From NCBI GenBank assembly GCA_947623735.1, contig CANQHE010000008.1, positions 1 through 40,712 of the forward strand: 40,712 nt of DNA. Reading direction: 5' to 3'. The position numbers were made by a program, and so were the translations under genes. Shown one piece after another: positions 7,954-15,336 of this stretch. The number at the start of each line of letters is the position of its first letter. Within the stretch, counting starts at the first letter, position 1. Source of the stretch: an uncultured Bacilli bacterium. Its GTDB lineage: Bacteria; Bacillota_I; Bacilli_A; RF39; UBA660. The notes under the pieces are model-generated. The model was not told the DNA's origin. It saw nothing but the letters and a program-made list of their open reading frames with translations, and searched no databases.

Positions 7954-9579
7954 TTAAGATGTTTGGACTACGTATGGATTTCCAGATGAACCTTCTGTTC
8001 CATTATCATTGAAATCAAACTTTGTATCAGCTTTCAGATTTATTACTGGGCGCACACCAGTGTTAGTGTTGTTTACGCCGTTGCTGCCGTTGAGTCTGCC
8101 AATATCATCCACAACGAACACGACAGCATTCTGGAACGACGAACTATTATAATAATAGTAAAACGGAGACATTGCCCAATAATATTTACCGGTTTTTAAC
8201 CAATAGTTTGCATTGGTTTTTCCAAAAAAACCTCCAGCATAGATTACTTCATCCATTGTAATTAAACCAACTGGTACAGGAAGTGCATTATTTCCTTCAA
8301 CATTTCCGCTTAGTCCTTTCGTTCCTCCGCTTGTTGCACCCGGACCGGTATACAAATCTCTTTTTCTTGCATTTTCATCTGTTTTTTGTGTTGATACGGT
8401 ATATCCACATTTTAATGTTGGAGTTTGTGGATTTGAAGCACTTGTACTTCCGCTCTGCCATACTCTATCTGTTCCAGCATATGTGGTTTTGTTAGAACCG
8501 AATCCTAAACTTCCTGTTCCTGGGTAGCTATCTCCATGATTAATTGTGGATGCTGTACTATCACTACAGAATCCTGTGTCTACATCTATATATTGAGCTG
8601 CTAATGTTCCTAAGTTTGTATCTTGGTTATACCATGACTCTATTTGAGTTAATGCATCACTCTTGGTACTAGTTTTATCTACTTTATGTGCTCCATCAAA
8701 ATTTGAACTTGCTGTTCCTTTTTGACCTGGATACATATATCCTACATATTTATTATCATTATATGTTTGATTAAAATATACCGCTCTAGGATATGAATTG
8801 TTATTTGTACTTGTTTTTGGTTTTATCATTGTTTCATCACCTGTTGTTGATGGAGCAGATGTCTTACTGTTACTTGTTCCAGCATACATCAATCTTATCG
8901 TTCCATTGCCATTGATTCTTATTATTCGCCACCATATATATTTATCACCATCTGAAGTATCTTTTCCAAATACTACCCAGTTGTTATCTACTGTTCCTCG
9001 ATAATAATAACTTGTTCCATAATCATCTTCAGCCTCATATATCCCATTTTGTTTTAAATCACATCCACTATCACATGATGTACCTGTAAATGTCGCACTT
9101 CCTTTTGAAGTTAAACCTAAATCATTAAGTACATCTTCGCTAATTATTTCTTTTTCATCAAAAAATAAATAACATTTTGTTCCTTTTTTACTATATGGTT
9201 TGACACTTATTGTTTTATTTTTATTATCAAAATTTATTGTTAAATTATTATTTCTTACATCTTTAAAATTATCACTATCATCACTATATTTTTCTGTACA
9301 ATAACTCATACCTTGATTAAGTACATAATTATCATCTATGGTATCTACATCTGTATAATTTTCATTACCGCTTGCTTTGAACTTTATTTCAGCTAACTCA
9401 AAATCCACTAACGTATAATTAATCGTTCCACTAGCTAGTTTTCTACTTTCAACTAACTTATACTTTGCTCTTGTAAAAAATAAATTAATTATAATAAATA
9501 TTAAAGCACATATTATAAAACCAATTATAAATGCCTTCTTTACATTTCCACTACTATAATTCAATTTCTCAAACTTCAA
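7954..9579 (-). CDS. Membrane-anchored surface protein with C-terminal lectin-like variable region (module A)
   Basis: 541 residues starting at a TTG (GGAAG ribosome binding site; the transmembrane segment precedes any ATG in frame). Residues about 14-36 form one membrane anchor, with the rest probably outside the cell. The middle carries Cys pairs and the conserved block DDYGTSYYYRG...YIWWRIIRING...TIRLMYAGTS shared with the module B paralogue. The C-terminal domain has PVPVGLITMDEVIYAGG, YYWAMSP and GVRPVINLK, the frame of a formylglycine-enzyme/C-type-lectin fold. The 115 bases at 8051-8166 are much GC-richer than the rest and look like a retroelement variable region. No sortase motif seen. 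Ligand unknown. Confidence 0.75.
   Translation of the reverse strand: MKFEKLNYSSGNVKKAFIIGFIICALIFIIINLFFTRAKYKLVESRKLASGTINYTLVDFELAEIKFKASGNENYTDVDTIDDNYVLNQGMSYCTEKYSDDSDNFKDVRNNNLTINFDNKNKTISVKPYSKKGTKCYLFFDEKEIISEDVLNDLGLTSKGSATFTGTSCDSGCDLKQNGIYEAEDDYGTSYYYRGTVDNNWVVFGKDTSDGDKYIWWRIIRINGNGTIRLMYAGTSNSKTSAPSTTGDETMIKPKTSTNNNSYPRAVYFNQTYNDNKYVGYMYPGQKGTASSNFDGAHKVDKTSTKSDALTQIESWYNQDTNLGTLAAQYIDVDTGFCSDSTASTINHGDSYPGTGSLGFGSNKTTYAGTDRVWQSGSTSASNPQTPTLKCGYTVSTQKTDENARKRDLYTGPGATSGGTKGLSGNVEGNNALPVPVGLITMDEVIYAGGFFGKTNANYWLKTGKYYWAMSPFYYYYNSSSFQNAVVFVVDDIGRLNGSNGVNNTNTGVRPVINLKADTKFDFNDNGTEGSSGNPYVVQTS
8051..8166 (-). other. Candidate DGR variable region A
   Basis: Coding segment between the conserved P of YYWAMSP and the conserved TNTGVRP. 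Compared with the paralogue at 32501-32592, constant codons (GTG TTC, GTG, GAT, GGC, CTC) alternate with codons that differ only in their first two bases and keep a pyrimidine third base (GTC/AGC, GTT/TAT, GAT/ACT, ATT/AGT). This is what adenine mutagenesis of AAY template codons gives. One pair (AGA/AAC) does not fit, and A has seven more codons just after the conserved P. Confidence 0.6.
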
Positions 9580-9635
9580 GTTTATCTTCCTTTCTATTTT
9601 ATCAAATATATTAGTTTTTTCTAACTTATAAATAA

Positions 9636-9664
9636 ATTATAGTCTAGTAAATGTCAAAAGTCAA
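9636..9664 (-). promoter_or_regulatory. Promoter of surface protein A with TTGAC direct repeat
   Basis: Minus strand TTGACT (9659-9664), 17 bp, TATAAT (9636-9641). The -35 is the first of two direct TTGAC copies (TTGACTTTTGAC). The same arrangement with identical spacing is found before surface protein B. It is a likely operator for the divergent tandem-HTH regulator. Confidence 0.75.
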
Positions 9665-9707
9665 GAAAAAAGTCATATATTGTTACAAATACCCTATTTT
9701 AAATAAA

Positions 9708-9723
9708 AAAATGAGAAAATAAA
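9708..9723 (+). promoter_or_regulatory. Conserved 16-bp leader motif before tandem-HTH gene A
   Basis: AAAATGAGAAAATAAA, 13 bp before the ATG. The identical 16 bases occur at 33993-34008, 15 bp before the ATG of the paralogous regulator. Function unknown; possible autoregulatory site or part of the 5' leader. Confidence 0.55.
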
Positions 9724-9736
9724 AATGGTGTTATAA

Positions 9737-10186
9737 ATGAATTTTGGAGAAAAAATAATTTACTTAAGAGAAGAAAGAGAATTAACTCAAACTTACGTAG
9801 CAAAAGAATTAGAAATAAATCGTGTTCAATATAATCAATATGAAAATGATTATAATAACATACCCTTAAGACATTTAAATTCTATTTGCAATTTTTATGA
9901 TGTTTCCATTGATTATATTTTTGGGTTAAATGAAAGCAAAAAATATTATCCCAGTAAAAAAGAAATAGATTTAGAATTAATTAAAACTAGATTAAAAGAA
10001 TTTAGAAAAGAAAAAAAACTAACCCAAAAATATATAGCTAATAAATTAAATATATCTCGTACAACTATTACTGAATATGAACGTGGTACAAACTTAGTTT
10101 CTACTCCATATCTTTATTATATATGCAAAACTTACAATATTTCTGCTGATTACCTACTTGGTAAAATAGACAAAAAGCCCTTTTAA
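9737..10186 (+). CDS. Tandem XRE-type HTH regulator (module A)
   Basis: 149 residues built from two Cro/CI-type helix-turn-helix domains, about residues 1-65 (KIIYLREERELTQTYVAKEL...) and 85-147 (RLKEFRKEKKLTQKYIANKL...ADYLLG). Each copy carries the LTQ...A..L.I turn and ends in a DYIFG/DYLLG motif typical of this XRE group. Two covalently joined DNA-binding domains suggest recognition of a repeated half-site, and a TTGAC direct repeat lies in the divergent promoter of the surface protein gene 157 bp away. A paralogue with the same length and same neighbour is at 34024. The role as a regulator of the surface gene is inferred from context. Confidence 0.85.
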   Translation: MNFGEKIIYLREERELTQTYVAKELEINRVQYNQYENDYNNIPLRHLNSICNFYDVSIDYIFGLNESKKYYPSKKEIDLELIKTRLKEFRKEKKLTQKYIANKLNISRTTITEYERGTNLVSTPYLYYICKTYNISADYLLGKIDKKPF

Positions 10187-10200
10187 TTAAGAGCTTTTTT
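10172..10200. terminator. Bidirectional terminator between HTH regulator A and AAA ATPase 1
   Basis: An 11-bp stem with one mismatch (10172-10182 with 10189-10199), loop TTAATT, A-run on one side and T-run on the other. It overlaps the 3' ends of both convergent genes. Confidence 0.8.
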
Positions 10201-11458
10201 AATCTTTTAAAGTTCCAATCGAAACGACATAAACTCCATCATCACGTTTATAAGAATATTGTGCTCCAGTTAATACTACCAAAAATGATGGTTCTCCACA
10301 TTTTTCAGTATCAACTTTTTCCTTAAATTCTAAAAGATTTTTCGCGGCCTCATCTATATAACCCGCTCCCAGTTTTATTTCTATAGCGCCCCATTTTCCA
10401 CTGCTAGTTCTAAGTATAGCATCAACTTCAAAATTCTTTTCGTCGCGGTAAAATGTAATATCTCCTCCAAAACTTTCTGTATATATCTTTAAATCTCTCA
10501 TACATAAAGACTCAAACATAAATCCAAAAGTATTTAAATCTTTAATTAAATCATTCGGGGTTATTTCTAAAATTGCTGTTGCAATAGATGGGTCAACAAA
10601 ATATTTTTTTGGTTTTGTTCTTAGTGAATACTTACTTCTAAAATTTAAATTAGTCGCTTTTACATCTTCAATAACAAATAATTTTTCTAAAGTATTTAAA
10701 TAATCATTTAATGTTGGTCGGGATATTTCATCAAGAAAGCTATTTTTAACATCCCCTTCCAAAGTAGAATTAGAAACTTGCGTCGAAATATTTCTAGCTA
10801 AACTTCTTAAAACATTTAACATTTTTTCCGGATTTCTTTTTACTCCATCCACATTTTTAACTTCTTCATAAACTAAAGATTTAACATATTCTTTAGCAAA
10901 TTTATATTTAATATCACCTTTAACCCCAATAGATGCCGGCCAGCCACCTCTAACAATAATGCTAGCAATATCTTCGAGTGTTAATTTAGAAACACCTGCA
11001 ATATCTTTTCCCTCTACAATATCTTTAAATGAAACCTCTCCAGTGGATTCACCATATTCATATAAACTCATTGGTCGCATTAATACTCTTGATATTCTCC
11101 CTGTTCCTGTATGCATTGTTTTTCCTTCACTTGGCTTCGCGGAACCCGTAAGTATAAATTGTCCTTTAAGTCCTGTATGGTCTACTTCCGTTCTAATCGA
11201 ATCCCAAACAACCGGATACATTTGCCATTCATCAAACATTCTTGGCTTTTCTCCCTCTAAAAACAAAGATGGCTTCGTATTTTTTATTTCATCATATTCT
11301 TGTTTTTTATCCGGATTTTGAAATTCAATAATACTTTTGGCATGATGTGCCCCTGTTGTTGATTTTCCACACCATTTACAACCCTCAATTAATACAGCTC
11401 CCATAATTTCCATAATATCATCAATTTCTTTATCTACAATTCTTGGTAAATATTTCAT
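10199..11458 (-). CDS. AAA ATPase with DUF4143 / PD-(D/E)XK-like C-terminus (1)
   Basis: 419 residues of the COG1373 type (AAA_14 plus DUF4143). The P-loop GCKWCGKST is at residues 26-34, Walker B is RMFDEWQ, and LTGSA is the sensor-1 strand. The C-terminal domain has FEVDAIL followed by GAIEIKLG, a D...ExK pattern of the PD-(D/E)XK nuclease fold. The biological role of the family is not known; it is common in gut anaerobes, often near mobile or defence genes. A GGAGGGG ribosome binding site precedes the ATG. The promoter carries three regularly spaced 12-bp boxes shared with the paralogue at 30723-31931. Confidence 0.85.
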   Translation of the reverse strand: MKYLPRIVDKEIDDIMEIMGAVLIEGCKWCGKSTTGAHHAKSIIEFQNPDKKQEYDEIKNTKPSLFLEGEKPRMFDEWQMYPVVWDSIRTEVDHTGLKGQFILTGSAKPSEGKTMHTGTGRISRVLMRPMSLYEYGESTGEVSFKDIVEGKDIAGVSKLTLEDIASIIVRGGWPASIGVKGDIKYKFAKEYVKSLVYEEVKNVDGVKRNPEKMLNVLRSLARNISTQVSNSTLEGDVKNSFLDEISRPTLNDYLNTLEKLFVIEDVKATNLNFRSKYSLRTKPKKYFVDPSIATAILEITPNDLIKDLNTFGFMFESLCMRDLKIYTESFGGDITFYRDEKNFEVDAILRTSSGKWGAIEIKLGAGYIDEAAKNLLEFKEKVDTEKCGEPSFLVVLTGAQYSYKRDDGVYVVSIGTLKD

Positions 11459-11482
11459 ATTACCCCTCCTTTTGTTATTTTA

Positions 11483-11511
11483 ATTATACCATCATTTTAC
11501 AAAAAAAGCAA
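11483..11511 (-). promoter_or_regulatory. Promoter of AAA ATPase 1
   Basis: Minus strand TTGCTT (11506-11511), 17 bp, TATAAT (11483-11488). Confidence 0.65.
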
Positions 11512-11546
11512 ATTTCATTTTACATTTTGAGCTAATTTTACTTTAC
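11489..11546 (-). repeat. Three 12-bp boxes at 23-bp period upstream of AAA ATPase 1
   Basis: Minus strand boxes GTAAAATGATGG (11489-11500), GTAAAATGAAAT (11512-11523) and GTAAAGTAAAAT (11535-11546) repeat at exactly 23 bp. The first abuts the -10 hexamer and lies in the promoter spacer, a repressor-like position. The same design precedes the second AAA/DUF4143 gene. Confidence 0.65.
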
Positions 11547-11568
11547 AAAAAAAGCAAAATTTATCAAA

Positions 11569-11595
11569 ACAAAAGAGGCTTATCTCGCCTCTTCA
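11569..11595 (-). terminator. Terminator of rny
   Basis: Minus strand stem AAGAGGC/GCCTCTT (11587-11593 with 11573-11579) followed by TTTTGTTTT. It overlaps the rny stop codon. Confidence 0.7.
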
Positions 11596-13133
11596 ATAGC
11601 TCTTGTTTCTCTAATAACATTAATTTTAATTGTTCCTGGATATTGCATTTCGGCTTCAATTCGATCTTTAATATCTCGTGCCATCTTAAAGCTCTTGGCA
11701 TCATCTACCTCATCAGGTTTAACAATAACTCTAATTTCTCTCCCGGCTTGAACTGCGAAAGTCTTTTCTACACCTTCAAAAGAATTACCAATCTCTTCAA
11801 GTTGACTTAAACGTTTCATGTAATTATCCATAGTATCATTTCTTGCTCCCGGTCTCGCGGCTGATAAAGTATCAGCAATCTCTACTAAAACCGAAATAAC
11901 AAAATTTGCTTCTTTATCGCCATGATGAGATTCTATCGCATTAATAACTACTTCATCTTCATGATATTTTCTGGCTATTTCCGCCCCAATCTCTACATGA
12001 GAACCTTCTATTTCAAAATCAATAGCTTTTCCTATATCATGTAATAATCCTGCTCTTTTCGCAAGGGCAACGTTCTCTCCTAATTCTTGCGCCATTAATC
12101 CTGTTAAATTAGCCACTTCAACTGAATGTTGTAAAGCATTTTGGCCATAACTAGAACGATACTTAAGTTTACCCACTAAATTTATTAATTCCGGGTCCAT
12201 TTTCCCTAATCCTAAATCATAAACCGTTTGATTACCTATTTCCATAATCTTCGTGTTAATATCTTTAGAAACTTTGTCATAAACCTCTTCTATTCTCGCC
12301 GGATGTATTCTTCCATCTCTAATTAAAGTTTCAATTGTCACTTTAGCTATTTCTCTTCGAAGTGGGTCAAATGAAGAAATAACTATTGCTTCCGGTGTAT
12401 CATCAATAATTAAATCTACACCTGTAACGGACTCAATTGTTCTAATATTTCTTCCCTCTCGACCAATTAATCTTCCTTTCATTTCATCATTAGGTAAATC
12501 AATTGTACTTACAGTTTGTTCATTTGCTACATCTTCAGCATATCTTTCCATACTAGAAACAATTATCTGTTTTGCTTTCTCATGTGCTTCTAACTTCGCT
12601 ACTCTTTCTTGTTCTTTGATATAGTCAACAATTTCTTTTGACATATCTTCTTCTACACGCTTCATAATTAAATCATGAGCTTTTTCTTTCGAAAACTTGG
12701 CTATTTTTTCCAACTCTTCTAACTCTTGTCTCAAAAGTTCTTCCATTTTAAGCTCTTTTTCTTGTATTTCTTTTTGTTTTGCTAATAAATCATTCTCTTT
12801 ATCTTGTGTAATTGTATCTCTTTTTTGTAACATTTCCTCTCTTTTATCTAAAGAGGCCTCTCTTTGCATTAATCTTGTTTCATTTTCTTTAATTTCAGCT
12901 TTTTTCTCTTTTATTTCCTTATCTGTTTCTTGTTTTAATCTGTAAGATTCCTCTTTAAGTTCCATAAGAGTATCTCTTTTATGTTTATCTGCTTCTTTCT
13001 TAGCATCTTCTAATAATTTATTAGCTTTATTTTCATTTTGATTGCTTTTAATCACATTAAAGATTATTACAATCCCAAACCCAACAAAAAATCCAATTAC
13101 AAGAGTTAAAATGGACATTGAATTAAAATCCAT
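11580..13133 (-). CDS. rny: Ribonuclease Y
   Basis: 517 residues. Membrane anchor at about residues 5-27, a long Lys/Glu-rich coiled coil to about residue 180, a KH RNA-binding domain (GRLIGREGRNIRTIESVTG near 215-235), then an HD phosphohydrolase domain with LLHDIGKA near 365 and SHHGD near 405. It is the membrane-bound endoribonuclease that starts mRNA decay in Bacillota. Length matches the family (about 520). It lies just downstream of recA on the same strand, an order seen in many Bacillota, but it has its own promoter and the recA terminator lies between them. Confidence 0.96.
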   Translation of the reverse strand: MDFNSMSILTLVIGFFVGFGIVIIFNVIKSNQNENKANKLLEDAKKEADKHKRDTLMELKEESYRLKQETDKEIKEKKAEIKENETRLMQREASLDKREEMLQKRDTITQDKENDLLAKQKEIQEKELKMEELLRQELEELEKIAKFSKEKAHDLIMKRVEEDMSKEIVDYIKEQERVAKLEAHEKAKQIIVSSMERYAEDVANEQTVSTIDLPNDEMKGRLIGREGRNIRTIESVTGVDLIIDDTPEAIVISSFDPLRREIAKVTIETLIRDGRIHPARIEEVYDKVSKDINTKIMEIGNQTVYDLGLGKMDPELINLVGKLKYRSSYGQNALQHSVEVANLTGLMAQELGENVALAKRAGLLHDIGKAIDFEIEGSHVEIGAEIARKYHEDEVVINAIESHHGDKEANFVISVLVEIADTLSAARPGARNDTMDNYMKRLSQLEEIGNSFEGVEKTFAVQAGREIRVIVKPDEVDDAKSFKMARDIKDRIEAEMQYPGTIKINVIRETRAIEEAR

Positions 13134-13174
13134 TTTTAAATCTCCTAACTATAGATATAACTATCCATAATCTA

Positions 13175-13203
13175 ATTATAAAGGTTAAAACCTAAATACG
13201 CAA
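13175..13203 (-). promoter_or_regulatory. Promoter of rny
   Basis: Minus strand TTGCGT (13198-13203), 17 bp, TATAAT (13175-13180). The spacer holds a small dyad, AGGTTTTAACCT, a possible operator. Confidence 0.6.
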
Positions 13204-13234
13204 GAAAAAAATGAAATTTTTTAAAAACTTCATC
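13204..13234 (-). terminator. Terminator of recA
   Basis: Minus strand hairpin with GATGAAG and TTTCAT arms plus A/T pairs (13211-13232), followed by seven T. Confidence 0.6.
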
Positions 13235-13247
13235 TTTTTTTCTTGAC

Positions 13248-14291
13248 TTAACTTTCTTTCTTTTCTTCCTTTTTTTCTTTTTTCTCGTCTAAAAAGCCAT
13301 AATGTGCCCGTACTTTTTCTTCTATTTCATCTCTTAAATCAGGATTTTCTTTTAAATAAATTTTAACATTTTCTTTTCCTTGACCAATTTTTTCACCATT
13401 ATAGGCATACCAAGCTCCACTTTTATCTAAAATATCTAAACTCGCGGCAATATCGATAAGCTCTCCTTCTCTTGATATTCCTTCACCATACATAATATCA
13501 ACAGTCGCGGATTTAAAAGGTGGTGCCACTTTATTTTTAACTACTTTAATATTTGTTTTATTTCCAATTATTTGGTCGCCCATTTTAATTTGTTCAGACC
13601 TTCTTATATCAAGTCTAATTGTCGCATAAAACTTTAAAGCTCTTCCTCCTGGTGTCGTCTCGGGATTACCAAACATCACTCCGACTTTTTCTCTTAACTG
13701 ATTAATAAATATCGCGGTAGTTTTCGTTTTATTAATTGTTCCTGAAAGTTTTCTTAATGCTTGACTCATTAATCTTGCTTGAAGTCCCACATGAGAATCT
13801 CCCATCTCACCATCAATTTCAGCCTGTGGAACTAACGCGGCCACTGAATCAATTACCACAATATTAACAGCTTCACTTCTAACTAAAGCCTCACATATTT
13901 CTAATGCTTGCTCGCCAGTATCTGGTTGAGATAATAAAAGTTCATTAATATCAACCCCTAAAGCTTTCGCATAAACTGGGTCTAATGCGTGTTCGGCATC
14001 AATAAACGCTGCTCTTCCGCCTTTTTTTTGAACTTCCGCGATTGCTTGAAGAGCTATGGTTGTTTTCCCACTTGATTCTGGCCCATATATCTCAATTATT
14101 CTTCCCTTTGGAAATCCTCCAACTCCCAAAGCGATATCGAGTGCTAAAGACCCACTTGATGTTACATCTATCTTGGTATGTTCATCACTTCCTAATCGCA
14201 TTATTGCCCCTGCTCCAAACTGTTTTTCTATATCTGCCAAAACCTGTTCTAAAGCTTTATCTTTATTCTTTTCATCTTTGACTTGTTTCAT
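13248..14291 (-). CDS. recA: Recombinase A
   Basis: 347 residues. ATP-dependent strand-exchange protein of homologous recombination and co-protease for LexA cleavage. Seen: Walker [10 protein letters not shown] at residues 70-78, Walker B strand [10 protein letters not shown], the L2 loop region [31 protein letters not shown] split around the family-conserved residues, and an acidic/Lys-rich C-terminus (EKKEEKKES). The ribosome binding site AAAGGA is 6 nt before the ATG. A LexA-type box lies just upstream of the -35, in keeping with SOS control. Confidence 0.98.
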   Translation of the reverse strand: MKQVKDEKNKDKALEQVLADIEKQFGAGAIMRLGSDEHTKIDVTSSGSLALDIALGVGGFPKGRIIEIYGPESSGKTTIALQAIAEVQKKGGRAAFIDAEHALDPVYAKALGVDINELLLSQPDTGEQALEICEALVRSEAVNIVVIDSVAALVPQAEIDGEMGDSHVGLQARLMSQALRKLSGTINKTKTTAIFINQLREKVGVMFGNPETTPGGRALKFYATIRLDIRRSEQIKMGDQIIGNKTNIKVVKNKVAPPFKSATVDIMYGEGISREGELIDIAASLDILDKSGAWYAYNGEKIGQGKENVKIYLKENPDLRDEIEEKVRAHYGFLDEKKEKKEEKKES

Positions 14292-14319
14292 AATTTGTCC
14301 TTTCTACTAGTGCACTTTC

Positions 14320-14348
14320 AATTTACCATAAAAAAAACTATTTGTCAA
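14320..14348 (-). promoter_or_regulatory. Promoter of recA
   Basis: Minus strand perfect TTGACA (14343-14348), 17 bp, TAAATT (14320-14325). Confidence 0.75.
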
Positions 14349-14356
14349 GCAATATC

Positions 14357-14369
14357 CGAACAAATGTAT
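14357..14369. promoter_or_regulatory. LexA (SOS) box upstream of recA
   Basis: CGAACAAATGTAT, matching the window-specific consensus CRAACANNTGTAT also seen before lexA and before the 45-residue membrane protein gene. It is a variant of the Bacillus-type box CGAACRNRYGTTYG, with GTAT in the right half. Confidence 0.7.
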
Positions 14370-14440
14370 AATAATTATCTTTTAATTACCAAATTAACTA
14401 AAAAAATATCTTAAATCCCCCTCTAAAACATATAATTTAT

Positions 14441-14468
14441 TTGACATATTTAATTTTTTGAGTATAAT
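14441..14468 (+). promoter_or_regulatory. Promoter of rpsD
   Basis: Perfect TTGACA (14441-14446), 16 bp, perfect TATAAT (14463-14468): the strongest promoter in the window, as expected for a ribosomal protein gene. Confidence 0.8.
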
Positions 14469-14474
14469 TATTAA

Positions 14475-14634
14475 TGCAAGTACATGGCAGTGTTACTTTC
14501 TACTTATAATGTGTTTATTACGAATAAAAGTCTAAAAGTACTTTGGACTGCCCAAAGAAAATTACTAAAATAAACTCCCTATTAAGTAAAAGTAACAATT
14601 CCTTTGTATTTAATTTATAGAAAGGAGATATATT
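14475..14634 (+). ncRNA. Structured 5' leader of rpsD, probable S4 autoregulatory element
   Basis: About 160 nt between the predicted transcript start and the ATG. A long-range helix pairs 14492-14506 with 14583-14596 (GTTACTTT.../...AAAGTAAC). It encloses a hairpin CTTTGG-ACTGC-CCAAAG at 14541-14557 and a GTC/GAC contact that could extend it or form a pseudoknot. S4 represses its own mRNA through a structured leader in Bacillota; that this is such an element is inferred from position and folding by eye. Confidence 0.6.
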
Positions 14635-15237
14635 ATGGCAAGATATACTGGACCTGCTTATCGTAAATCAAGAAGACTTAACTTTTCTACTTTAGAAAAT
14701 GGTAAAGATTTAGCTCGTCGTCCATATGCCCCTGGTCAACATGGTAATGACCGTCGTAAAAAATTAAGTGAATATGGTGTTCAATTACAAGAAAAACAAA
14801 AAGTAAGAACTCTATATGGCTTAAACGAAAAACAATTTAGAAGATTATTTGAACGTGCTTCTAAAACTAAAGGTGTAACTGGTGAAAATTTACTTCGCCT
14901 ACTTGAATCTCGTCTAGATAATTTAGTATTCCGTATGGGACTCGCTAATACTAGACGTGGTGCAAGACAAGTAGTTAATCATGGTCATATTACTGTTAAT
15001 GGCGTTAAAGTAAATATTCCATCTTACTCTTGTAAACCTGGAGACGTTATCGCTGTTAAAGAAACATCATTAGACCATCCGGCAATTAAAGCCGCTTTAG
15101 AATCTCGAACAAGTATTCCCGCTTATGTTACTTTTGACAAAAACAAAATGTCAGGAACATATGTAAGATTACCTGAAAGAAGCGAACTTAATGCCGAAAT
15201 TAATGAATCACTTATTGTTGAATTCTATAATCGTTAA
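14635..15237 (+). CDS. rpsD: 30S ribosomal protein S4
   Basis: 200 residues, the usual length for Bacillota S4. It binds 16S rRNA early in 30S assembly and acts at the mRNA entry site. Seen: [16 protein letters not shown] at the start, the [16 protein letters not shown] segment, and the S4 RNA-binding domain ([20 protein letters not shown], near residues 92-111) with [10 protein letters not shown]. There is no zinc-binding Cys cluster, so this is the zinc-independent form. A perfect AAAGGAG ribosome binding site precedes the ATG. Monocistronic, with its own strong promoter and terminator. Confidence 0.98.
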   Translation: MARYTGPAYRKSRRLNFSTLENGKDLARRPYAPGQHGNDRRKKLSEYGVQLQEKQKVRTLYGLNEKQFRRLFERASKTKGVTGENLLRLLESRLDNLVFRMGLANTRRGARQVVNHGHITVNGVKVNIPSYSCKPGDVIAVKETSLDHPAIKAALESRTSIPAYVTFDKNKMSGTYVRLPERSELNAEINESLIVEFYNR

Positions 15238-15240
15238 TCC

Positions 15241-15303
15241 AAAAAAGACTTATAACAAAGAAAAACCTTTAAAGGCCTACACTTCCAAAAAAGTCTTTTT
15301 TTT
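15241..15303 (+). terminator. Terminator of rpsD
   Basis: Stem AAAAAAGACTT (15241-15251) with AAGTCTTTTTT (15291-15301). The long loop contains a palindrome CCTTTAAAGG; the T-run follows. Confidence 0.7.
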
Positions 15304-15336
15304 ATGTCTTAAGCTAAAAAAGAATAAATTCTAAGT

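Noticed and set aside
8283-9004. Plus-strand open frames antisense to the surface gene
   Set aside because: They have no ribosome binding site and follow from the reverse-strand codon pattern of a real gene.
7954-9579. A reverse transcriptase or template repeat for the suspected retroelement within the window
   Set aside because: No frame with reverse-transcriptase motifs was found and no third copy of the variable segment was seen; if the system exists its core lies elsewhere.
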